Positions 36,209 through 45,905 of a DNA stretch of 64,000 nt are shown here, piece by piece (position 1 is the first letter of the stretch; each line of letters starts with the position of its first letter). Source of the stretch: Andrena cerasifolii. Its lineage: Eukaryota; Arthropoda; Insecta; Hymenoptera; Andrenidae. The DNA lies in contig NW_027484977.1 of NCBI RefSeq assembly GCF_050908995.1, positions 18,992 to 82,991 on the forward strand. The letters are read 5' to 3'. The position numbers were made by a program, and so were the translations under genes. A model generated the notes under the pieces. The model was not told the DNA's origin. It made no database searches and saw only the letters and a list, made by a program, of their open reading frames with translations.

Positions 36209-39200
36209 TTGATGGCGGAGCATCCGTAAATTTAGTAGTTATTACCGCCCTGGGAGAAAATGCTACGATAAACTCTCGGGAAGAAATTGAATTAACTGGA
36301 ATTACAACTAATCCAATTCATACATTAGGAACAACAATTCTTCACATCCACGAAGCTCCCGCACTTTTCTATGTGGTAAAAGAGCTTGCAATAGAAGCAG
36401 ACGGACTAATAGGAAGCCCATTTTTAAAACAGGAGGAGGCCGAAATTTCCTATTACCATGGGACTTTGGTATTAAAAAATAAACCTACCCGACCTCTACG
36501 TTTTTCAAATTATCAGGACATACCTCAAACTAACAAACTACCGACGTCTACCAAACATCGTATTGAACCTAGGACGTCGCAACAGATTGCTATAACAATA
36601 ACAAACCCAAGGATTAGGGAAGGATATTTACCACGTATCAAGACCCTCGAACATCTGTACATAGGGGAAGCAGTTGTAAAGAACAGTGAAGGAAAGTGCT
36701 ACGTTATGGCAACAAACACCAGCGATGAACCCCTAGACGTGGAGATAGAACCGCAAACATTGGAGCCGTTTGATATCTTCAGTTCATCAGATGAAGATTT
36801 TTACTCAGCTGCAGAACACCCGTTAAATTTTAAAACTAACGAAGATAAGAAACAGAAAATCTTGGAAACTCTAAACACCAAACATTTGAACAAGGAGGAA
36901 CTAAATTTTGTTACAAATTTAGTTAAAGAATTTCCTGACCGATTTTATCTTCCTGGAGATAAACTAGGTAAAGCTTCCGACTTTAAACATTCAATTCATA
37001 CATCTAACGATATTCCAATCAATACGAGACAATATCGCTATCCTCTCATTCATCAAAAGGAAATTCAAAAACAAATCAGCGCCTTATTATCAAATGGTAT
37101 AATTACACCTTCTAAATCTCCATATAATTCACCTTTATGGATCGTACCAAAGAAAGAAGATGAAAATGGAGTAAAACGTTGGCGATTGGTGATAGATTTC
37201 CGCGGTCTCAACGAAATAACAATTTCTGATAAATATCCATTACCTCAAATCACCGAGATTTTAGATCGACTAGGAGGAGCTAAATATTTTTCAGTCTTTG
37301 ATCTCGCTAGTGGATTTCATCAAATAGAGATGGATCCGAAAGATAAAGCAAAAACAGCATTCACTACTCCAAATGGACATTACGAATTCTCTCGAATGCC
37401 TTTCGGATTAAAGAATGCACCACCCACCTTTCAACGCCTCATGGATCAAGCACTCACTGGACTTCAAGGAACAGACCTCTTTGTCTACTTGGATGACATA
37501 GTGATCTATGCATCATCCTTACAGGAACATAATATTAAAGTCAAAAAGTTGCTAAATCGCCTTCGAGAACATGGATTAACCCTGCAGACCAACAAATGTC
37601 AATTCTTGCGAAAGGAAGTTGCATACCTTGGACACATTATTTCAAAGGAAGGAGTAAGACCCGATCCTAGGAAACTAAAAGCTGTTCAAGATTTTCCTAC
37701 ACCTACAACGCAGAAGAACATTCAACAATTCTTAGGACTTGTAGGATATTACCGAAGATTCGTACCTAATTTCACCACAAAGGCAAAACCTTTAATTAAC
37801 CTATTAGGAAAAGGCATCAAATTCAAATGGACTGAAGAACAAGACCAAAGTTTTAAGCAATTACGTAACGAACTTTGTCAACAACCCATATTGCAATATC
37901 CAGATTTCAGTAAACCATTTATTGTAACAACAGATGCCTCCGATTACGCTATTGGAGCTGTACTTAGCCAAGGCGACATAGGAAGCGACCTGCCGATTGC
38001 CTACGCATCCCGCAGCCTAAATAAACCTGAGAAGAACTACTCAGCTACTGAAAAGGAATGTTTGGCCATGGTTTACGCCGTAAGATACTTCAGGCCTTAT
38101 ATCTATGGAACCCCATTCACCCTCGTTACAGATCACAGACCACTGTTATGGCTACACTCTGTCAAAGACCCCACTTCTAGACTAATGAAATGGAAACTCC
38201 GACTTTTGGAGTACGAGTACCAGGTTGTCCACAAATCCGGAAAGACGAATAAGAACGCAGACGCATTATCGCGCAACCCCTCTTCTGCCTGCCTACCACT
38301 TATTCCACGAGAACTCCAGGATCCTGACTTCAAAGTCCAGATACCGAAAACAGACGCTAACACCGAGACAATTGGGCACCGTATACGACAGCTACGTCGC
38401 GACAGGGAAAACCGACCTAAGTATCGGGAGACAAGTAGCAGTTCAGATGAGATAGAAGACACCGCACGTGGGAACGTTCAACATTCTCCAATTATACACA
38501 AGAACAGATCTTTTCCCAGCTTATCTCAAGAGGTAACCATGCCAGATGAACGCCAGGGAACCATAAACACTTTTTCGCCCGCAGCAAACTCCACTCAAAT
38601 CGTTCCTTTAGATAAGGACCAAACCTTATTTGACGATCTGATATCCTTTGAGGAACCGGCCGAAAATACTGTAATAGAAAATGCAAGAAACATTCAACAA
38701 GATTTATTTGGTACACCACAAGTATCAACAGAAGTCATGGATGAACCTTTACAACCCTCAATAAACCAGCTACCTGCAGGAGCCACGACCGAAGTCAGTG
38801 TGGAACAACCACCTGACAGCAGGTCAACTCAATCAAGGGTTTTCGACCGCACGCTTGACCCTTACCCGTTCTTCACTACCGACACCGAGAATTCAAATGA
38901 CCTTGACAATCTGGAAGAGATCCCGCTAGACCAACCACATAAGATTATCATTTCTTCAAACACCTTTACCGCTGAAGAAGGACATTACGTACACTTCATT
39001 TCTGCCGATTGCAATTTAGTAAACCCAGTTGGAAAATTATTGCTGGACACCGAAATGATTAATAAACCGAATCTTTTAGCAGCTCAACCGAAAAAGGGAC
39101 GGGTGATAACAACCGACAATGGATCATTTAAAACCTTTAGTATAATAGTCTCGGATAACTTCTTTGATAATATTAAAAGAGTAGACGTGCTTAACGGATT

Positions 39201-40308
39201 GAAAACTCTTCAACACACCCTGGATCAAAATCAGATTAAATCATTTCGAATTTCTGCCACGGGAGACCTTCACAAAATACCGTCCAATGAATTCGTCAAG
39301 ATATTAGAAGAGGTTTTCATAGGAACCTGCCTACAGATTACTTTATGCAACTGTATCATCACTACACCATCCGAAGAGGACAGACAGCACATCATTTGCG
39401 AAGCTCACGACAGTTTAATTGGAGGACACAAAGGAGTAACGAAGACCTACAAACGCATCCGATCAAAATTCTATTGGCCACAAATGCGCAACGACATTCA
39501 AGACTACATCCGAAGATGTCAAAGTTGTCAAGAGCAGAAATTAGTTCGAGCGAAAACTCGTCAGCCGATGTTGATCACCGACACACCTATAGGAGCCTTC
39601 GACAAAATTTCCTTGGATACAGTGGGACCTTTACCAATTACACCCAGCGGGAACAGACATATTCTCACTATTCAAGATAATCTAACGAAATATTGCGTAG
39701 CTGTAGCAATACCTAATATTCGAGCTGCTACAATTGCAGATGCGTTCGCTAGACAATTCATCGCAATCTACGGTACACCCCGCGCAATATTAACAGACAA
39801 AGGAACTAGCTTCATCGGAACACTTATGACAAATTTATCCGAAATATTTAAAATCAAACAAATCACAACCTCGGGATATAGACCACAAACCAACGGATCT
39901 TTAGAACGAAGTCACATCGTACTCACCGAATATCTCAAGCATTACATGGATAATTACGAAGACTGGGATTTACTAATACCGTTTGCAATGTTCTCTTATA
40001 ACACATCCGTTCACGAAGCAACGAATTTCACCCCATACGAATTAATCTTTGGAAAACCAGCTCGAGAACCAAGTTCTTTCCCAACTGGCGAAAAATTAAA
40101 GTCGTTTGGAGACTACTTAATAGAATTAATAACACACATGACTAATATTCGTAATATAGCTTCCGATAACCTAAACAAAGCAAAAATTCGTTCGAAAAAT
40201 TATTACGATGCTCACGCAAGACCAGCAACATTTAACAAAGGCGACTCTGTCTACGTACTCAAAGAACCGCGCACCAGTAAATTTGATCCACATTACATAG
40301 GGGCATAG
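35992..40308 (+). CDS. pol: Gypsy1 copy B Pol, C-terminally truncated
   Basis: Frame open from after a TAG at 35989; first ATG 36373. Protease, RT (YLDD), RNase H, macrodomain-like module and the integrase D, D, E core are all present, with only a couple of residue changes from copy A (such as E to G in the linker, and H to Q in integrase). The protein ends two residues after HYI at a TAG produced by the deletion, losing about 40 residues of the integrase C-terminal tail (the GPY-type part). RT and RNase H may still be active; integrase function is doubtful. The deletion endpoint falls in a short repeat (see findings). Confidence 0.9.
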
Positions 40309-40515
40309 CAGTACAAACAGGACATCACGGATCTTGGGAAACTTCATGCCGAGTGGGTACTACACTCACACCAAGGCCGTATAACCGCAGCACGGGAGGA
40401 ATCGTCAAGAGGGGCCGAAGCTCTTTGACTCGGAAGACCAGTGTCAAGTCGGTGGGCGTCCAAAAAACCGACATTAAACCCCATCGCTGCATCCCGGATT
40501 GGTCCTCAAAGAATT
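40304..40515 (+). pseudogene. Remnant of ORF3 in copy B
   Basis: Corresponds to copy A from about 14093. The ATG, TQT motif and promoter are gone; the VQT-region to 'HRCIP' codons can still be followed and are nearly identical to copy A, then a small deletion near 40500 throws the frame and sequence becomes divergent. Confidence 0.7.
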
Positions 40516-40574
40516 AACGGACGATAACATTCGCAATTGGACACCGGGGAATCAAATCACAAAAAGACGCAAAC

Positions 40575-41171
40575 ATGAGAACCATCTCGGTGGGTGAATT
40601 CGGCAAGACTGTGCGCTGTTTCGTTACGAATGTGGAGGACATCACCACCTTCTGGGTCACCTTGGAGGTGTTCGCAGAGGCAACGACCGTCATGTATTAG
40701 GAACTGAATGCCCACATGACCTCCAGACCACACTTGTGTCAGCCAACATTGGGCAGCGTCAGACCGGGACTACTCGTGGCCGTAAAATTCATCGGCAAAG
40801 GGTGGCTTCGCGCCGAAATCACCAATCTATATGGAATGACATGCACCATCTTCCTCGGAGACCACGGCATATCAGTGGATTGCCTGGTCACGCAACTGCG
40901 CTCTTTACCACTCCGGTTCCATGCCCTACCATGGCAGACAACAAGGATCCGGCTGAGGGACGTGAAGCCTCGATCTTGAAGACCGCTACACAGGATGACG
41001 CATATCGCGGAATTAGTCATGGGAAGGAGAAAGGGTTGCCTCAAGGACATCCAGCCAACGATAGATGGCATCACCGCAACGCTGCTCCTCGACCGGCTAC
41101 CCGGACAACCTCCACTAGACGTCGTCGACCACTGGCTGGAGCTGGGCTACGTGATACCCAGCGACGACTAA
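40575..41171 (+). pseudogene. Divergent, broken allele of ORF4 (eTudor) in copy B
   Basis: It begins with an ATG equivalent to that of ORF4 but meets a TAG at 40698-40700. The same frame continues over the Tudor core (40716-40979), where about 60 percent of residues match copy A by eye (PG, KGWLR, the LRSLP and RFHALPWQT strings), then ends at a TGA near 40977. The DYG of copy A is DHG here. The last ~90 bases to 41171 are again near-identical to copy A. So a different ORF4 lineage was once present and has decayed, or was recombined in. Confidence 0.75.
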
Positions 41172-41319
41172 ACTTTTACACCCCGCAACACCTAGCGATA
41201 AGTACACATTACATTACACTACACCAGACAATTCTTTCTCACACTCTTGTTTACAAAAGGATTTGTGGGGCGTTTTTCCTTCTTTTGAAAAGCATCACGA
41301 GAATCGCGATGTTTTGTCT

Positions 41320-41330
41320 AAGGGGGGAGA
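41320..41330 (+). other. Polypurine tract of Gypsy1 copy B
   Basis: AAGGGGGGAGA abuts the 3' LTR. One base longer in purines than copy A because a C is A here. Confidence 0.8.
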
Positions 41331-42591
41331 TGTTACGTATGTGGATTTTTTCCCATACGCCGCTCTCAACCACTTTTCGAGCTCGCGTCTGCGAAGGGAA
41401 AACGCCCTAAAATCCTTTTGCTTATCACATACCACTAAGGGGGGTCATGATCTCGACCATCTGGATCACGACCATGGGAACGGGAGTGACACGACGACGA
41501 CCCCGAAGAATTTCCTTATATGGAAATTTCAAATGCATCCCCACTCATTTTTGGGACTATATAAACCCTTTGGTTTCTACCCTCTGCGGTTAAAAGCAGT
41601 ACAGTTACGCGTAGAGTAACGTTGTGTCACGCTCGTACCGAGTCGGTTGAATTCAGTAAGATCGAGCTAAAGTTTCCGTCGGAATCATAGTTGACCCCAT
41701 AGAATCCGCGAGTTCGGTTTACATTCTATTGGGCACTTTGTAATAGCCGCTCGTACGCCCCGCATCGCCAGTGCGTCAACACCGAGCAAATTAGTGGTAA
41801 TTTACACTATTTAACCGCGACATTCACATTTGTACTATAATCTTGAATACACGAATGGTGTTCACTTCTAAATCGAGTTGATTCGTTAAAACCCATCTTT
41901 TACCCAGCGATCCTTATAAACTTAGTAGCGCTCACCCACTGATACAACTTTACCGCTCGAGTTGTATCGAATATAAATTAAGAGTTACGAGGCATTAATA
42001 ACATTTCCCGCGACTCCCTGATCTAGCATCAGGTTCGTTCGCAACCTTTCATCCAGAACAAGGAGTAATTACCAACCTAGTGGCTCCCCGATTTCGCATC
42101 GGGTTCGTCCACGCTTAACCCTCCTACGGCTCCCTGATTTCGCATCAGGTTCGTCCGCATCCTACAGCTCCCTGGTTTCGCACCAGGTTCGTCTGTATGT
42201 CTACCAACCTCCGAACAGCTCCCTGGTTTCGCACCAGGTTCGTCTGTGAATAATCCAACCTCCTAACAGCTACTCGACTTCGCGTCGAGTTCGTCTATGA
42301 ACATCATCCTAGTGACACCCCGATTCCGCATCGGGTTCGTTCACGACGTTTCACCCTCCTGCGGCTCCCTGATTTCAAATCAGGTTCGTCCGCGCTTGAC
42401 TCCATTCCTAGAGGCTCCCTGAGTTCGCATCAGGTTCGTCCTCGCCGTCAATAATCCAAGCGGCTCCCTGATTTCGCATCAGGTTCGTCCGCGCACCTTA
42501 CTAACAAATTCGTTAACCATATTCCTTGGGAAATACCCTTCCCAGACCTTCTCGCCGGCCTCTCGCGTTGCCGCAGCCCCGGCTCGTAACA
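41331..42591 (+). repeat. 3' LTR of Gypsy1 copy B
   Basis: 1261 bp. Compared with the 5' LTR of the same copy it has a deletion in 'cacacatttatt', a small insertion with 'cccagacctt' near 42541 and several substitutions. Its first hairpin keeps the full outer pair GCGA/TCGC, which the other three LTRs have lost (TAGC), so it preserves an older state. Confidence 0.93.
42010..42492 (+). other. Hairpin array, 3' LTR of Gypsy1 copy B
   Basis: Ten units. Unit 1 has a full outer stem (GCGA/TCGC), which shows the ancestral pairing of the unit that is degraded in the other LTRs. Unit 9 carries a mismatch (CCTGAG opposite ATCAGG). Confidence 0.8.
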
Positions 42592-43378
42592 ATATTTTTT
42601 TTTATTTTAAATTTTTTTATATTTTAAAATTTTTTTTTTTAATTTTTTTAAATTTTTTTAATTTTTTTAAAAAAAAATTTTTAAAATTTTTAAAAATTTT
42701 TAAAATTTTGTTTTAATTTTTTAACAATTTTTTTAAAATGTTTTTTAAAAAAATTTTAATTTTTTTTCAATTTTTATTTAAAATTTTTATTTAATTTTTA
42801 AAATTAATTTTTTTTTATTTTTTTTATATTTAATTTTTTTTAAATTTTTTTAAAAAATTTTTTACAAAAAATTTTTTAATTTTTTTATATTTTTAAATTT
42901 TTAAAAAAAAATTTCTTTATTTTTTATTTTTTTTTAAATTTAAAAAAAAAATTATTTTGTTTTAAATTTAAATTTTTATTTGTTTATTTTTTTTAATTTT
43001 TTTATTTTCCTTTTAAATTTTTGTACATTTTTTTTATTTAAAATTTTTTTTATATTTTAAAATTTTTTTAAATATTTTTAAAAAAAATTTTGAAAATTTT
43101 TTGAAATTTTTTTAAAATTTTTTGAAATTTTTTTTAAATTTTTTTTAAAATTTTTTTATATTTTTTATTTAATTTTTTTTAAATTTTTATTTAATTTTTC
43201 AAATTTTTTAATTTTTTTTTTTAAATTTAAAAAAATTCTTTTAATTTTTTTAAAATTATTCCTTTTTATTTCAAAAAATGTTTTTTTATTTTTTTTAATT
43301 TTATTTTTCCTTTATTTTAATCTTTTAATTTCTTTAAATTTTTTTAAATTTAAAAAAAAATTTAATTTTTTTTATTTT
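42592..43378. repeat. AT satellite block
   Basis: Same T-rich satellite as 16393-33577; it contains a variant of the 'atttcaaaaaatg' marker near 43268. No gene seen. It ends where the BEL LTR begins. Confidence 0.93.
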
Positions 43379-43922
43379 TGTTTCGTGTACATGCTGTATA
43401 TAGTGCTTTTTCTTCTTACTAGATTTAAGACGTATCACATAAGTTACTTTTAATAATAGTGTCGCCATCTGACGCGACACAAAGCGTTCATGAGCTTCTC
43501 TCCCCCCACTAATCAACTAACTACGTTTCCGCGATCGCGGAAGTCTTCTCTCCGTCTGCCAGGTAGTCGGTTCTGGTCGGTTCAATGCTCGTGTTCGCAA
43601 TTCTTGCGAATTCTATACTGGTTACGCGAGAGAGAAATAGTGAACGCTTGATAATATCATCGATATCTGTTCCTCGCTCGCGTTACGTACGATTCATACC
43701 TGATACTCGGGTTAAAAGTTAGTGTGACAAAAGAACTTGTAAAGACGAAAACTTTATTATAATCGTTCAAGCCTACGGGACGTTACAAACTAGACGATAT
43801 TTAAAACTATCCTTATTCTACTCAAATTTACTTATATCTAGTTAACCTTCTTCCAACTAATACACCAAAGGACTGCGTATCGGTTACAGCCACTTGCTTT
43901 GTCTAAGATCCTAACTTAAACA
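43379..43922 (+). repeat. 5' LTR of BEL element
   Basis: 544 bp, from TGTTTCG to TTAAACA. It holds a 16-bp perfect palindrome TTCCGCGATCGCGGAA (43527-43542) and a hairpin with 7-bp arms TTCGCAA/TTGCGAA around TTC (43594-43610). No convincing TATA box. Confidence 0.92.
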
Positions 43923-43924
43923 AA

Positions 43925-43941
43925 TGGTCCTTCGAGCCGGA
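43925..43941 (+). other. Primer binding site, tRNA-Tyr
   Basis: TGGTCCTTCGAGCCGGA is the complement of TCCGGCTCGAAGGACCA, the form of the 3' end of eukaryotic tRNA-Tyr with CCA. It starts two bases after the LTR. Confidence 0.85.
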
Positions 43942-44111
43942 GTGTGGTCATTTAAAAATTCACTCTGCTGAAACAAAGGAATCCGTTACGTTGTCCGTTG
44001 TCTCCACGAGGCATCGAACGTTATCGAACACTCTCAAGCCCGTTCGTAAGGTGTAAACAGTGCCGGTCACATAGTTTTTCTGCTACCGAACGTCCTAGTA
44101 TCTGAAACACA

Positions 44112-45905
44112 ATGGATATACTCATATCAGAACAGAAATACTTGTACGGACGAATTGCAAGGTTAACGGAAAATATGAAGAAGCTCGGCGCTAGCAAAAT
44201 TACGAAAGGCGTAATTATTTCTCGGTTGGAACTTTTGGAAACTTACTGGACTACGTTTCTCCAGACTCACTCAAAATTGTGCGCTAGTTTCAAGGAAGAG
44301 CATCAGGAAAAACCGTACTTCAAAGACGACCACATGAGCTTGTGCGAGGAAGCTTACTTACAACAGAAGGCTAGTCTGCTCGATACTCGAGACAACTTCC
44401 CGGATGAACTGGACGAAACTGTACATACTGGAACCGACTCCCAAGGAAGGACCTTGGAAAGGATACCTATCCCTAAATTCTCTGGGGACTATCAAAACTG
44501 GCCAAGCTTTCGCGATCTGTTTCGTTCTCTGGTAATCAAAAATTCGAATCTATCTGAAGTGGATAAACTACATTATCTACAAACCAGTCTAACCGATGAA
44601 GCAGCTCGACTGATTCAGAACGTCACACTAACGACTTCAAACTTCAAGCGAGCGTGGGAGACCATTATGGAGCAGTACGACGTCCCGCGTCTCCTCATTC
44701 ACGCTCACGTAACAAAGCTCCTGTCTTTGCCTGCGATGAAGAAGGAATCAGCTCAAGAACTAAAGGAATTGCTTCATGGAACTCGGAACGCAGTGGACGC
44801 GTTAGCCACGCTGAAGCTGCCTGTCGAGCACTGGAGTGCTTTCTTGGTTGTCCTCACTGCAGAACGTCTAGATCCAACAACGAGGATGGCCTGGGAGATG
44901 TCCATCGGAACGGCGCCGGAGCATCCGACCTTCGATCAAATGAAGACCTTTCTCAGTTCTCAAGTGAGAGCGCTGGTGGCGTCTGGAGGCACCGCCAGTG
45001 GATCAGCTGGTCAAAACCGTTCCGGAAGTGACAAAAACTCGTCTGGAGCTTCTACTGGAGCAGCTCGTCGGCCCAAGACGCACTGCGTTACGAAAAACGC
45101 AAACGGGACACAAAAATGTGCTCTGTGTCAGGGCGAGCATTTTATACTGTATTGTCCGAAGTACAAGGCCATGAGTCCCCTGGAGAGGAAAAATAGGGTA
45201 ATGGAAAAGCACTTGTGCTTCAATTGTCTGGCCTCGCATTCTTCTCGCGACTGCAAATCAGTCAAGCGCTGCCAACTTTGCATGGGTAAGCATCATTCCA
45301 CTATCCATATTCCAATCGAACAAACTTCTTCCTCTGTTGCAATTTCGAAGGTAGACGAGCAACTCGCACATTCTGGAAAGAGCGCTTCTGCGTCGCTGAG
45401 CCCGACCACTGCTACAACTCATTGCGCTCAGGTGCAACCTCCTGGCGCTGCCGTACTTCTTGCAACTGCGTTAGTCAGAGTGGCGTCCAATTCTGGGGAG
45501 AAGGTGACCGTTCGAGCGATGATCGATCCCTGCTCCGAGGTGTCCTTGATCGGTGAGAGTATCGCTCAACTATTAAGACTCCCAAGGTCACCCACAAATA
45601 TTCCAGTTATAGGAGTCGCGAAAAATAAAACATACTCGAGGGGTTCGGTAACGATTCAAGTATCACATCGCAGCCGCGATTCGATCGGTTTCTCAACACA
45701 AGCTCTGGTACTGCAGAGAATCTCCTCGTATCGGCCGAGTCCGGTTTCGGTTTCTACTTCTTGGTTTCACTTAACCGATCTTGAACTAGCTGACCCTGAA
45801 TTTGCCTCCTCTAGAAAGGTTGATATTCTCTTAGGCGCGGAAGTCTATTCACAAATTATCCGTGAAGGATTACGGCACGGACCTCCTCGCACGCCGGTAG
45901 CTTAA
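44112..45905 (+). CDS. gag: BEL Gag and protease region, ended by a stop
   Basis: 597 residues up to a TAA at 45903. An N-terminal helical region (1-100) is followed by the BEL/Pao Gag domain (about 115-295, with IPIPKFSGDYQNWPSFRDLF), then three Cys/His knuckles: at about 336-349 and 368-381 (both C-x2-C-x4-H-x4-C), and a shorter one near 387-398 (CQLCMGKHH). The protease region near residue 470 reads MIDPCSEVSLI, where the usual aspartic protease triad would be D-S/T-G; here it is D-P-C, so catalysis is uncertain. The stop lies just before the normal start of RT, and the frame continues on the other side unchanged, so this was once one Gag-Pol ORF. Confidence 0.88.
   Translation: MDILISEQKYLYGRIARLTENMKKLGASKITKGVIISRLELLETYWTTFLQTHSKLCASFKEEHQEKPYFKDDHMSLCEEAYLQQKASLLDTRDNFPDELDETVHTGTDSQGRTLERIPIPKFSGDYQNWPSFRDLFRSLVIKNSNLSEVDKLHYLQTSLTDEAARLIQNVTLTTSNFKRAWETIMEQYDVPRLLIHAHVTKLLSLPAMKKESAQELKELLHGTRNAVDALATLKLPVEHWSAFLVVLTAERLDPTTRMAWEMSIGTAPEHPTFDQMKTFLSSQVRALVASGGTASGSAGQNRSGSDKNSSGASTGAARRPKTHCVTKNANGTQKCALCQGEHFILYCPKYKAMSPLERKNRVMEKHLCFNCLASHSSRDCKSVKRCQLCMGKHHSTIHIPIEQTSSSVAISKVDEQLAHSGKSASASLSPTTATTHCAQVQPPGAAVLLATALVRVASNSGEKVTVRAMIDPCSEVSLIGESIAQLLRLPRSPTNIPVIGVAKNKTYSRGSVTIQVSHRSRDSIGFSTQALVLQRISSYRPSPVSVSTSWFHLTDLELADPEFASSRKVDILLGAEVYSQIIREGLRHGPPRTPVA

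Larger units (their letters stand above)
33578..42591 (+). mobile_element. Gypsy1 copy B: env-less, internally deleted copy
   Basis: Same family as copy A, with intact gag and most of pol, both almost identical to copy A. A deletion of about 2.15 kb joins pol to the middle of ORF3, removing the Pol tail, env and the internal promoter. The ORF4 region is a divergent allele with stops. The two LTRs (1266 and 1261 bp) differ more from each other than do those of copy A. Flanking bases (ttct, atat) are not a target-site duplication, although both flanks are AT satellite. Confidence 0.93.
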
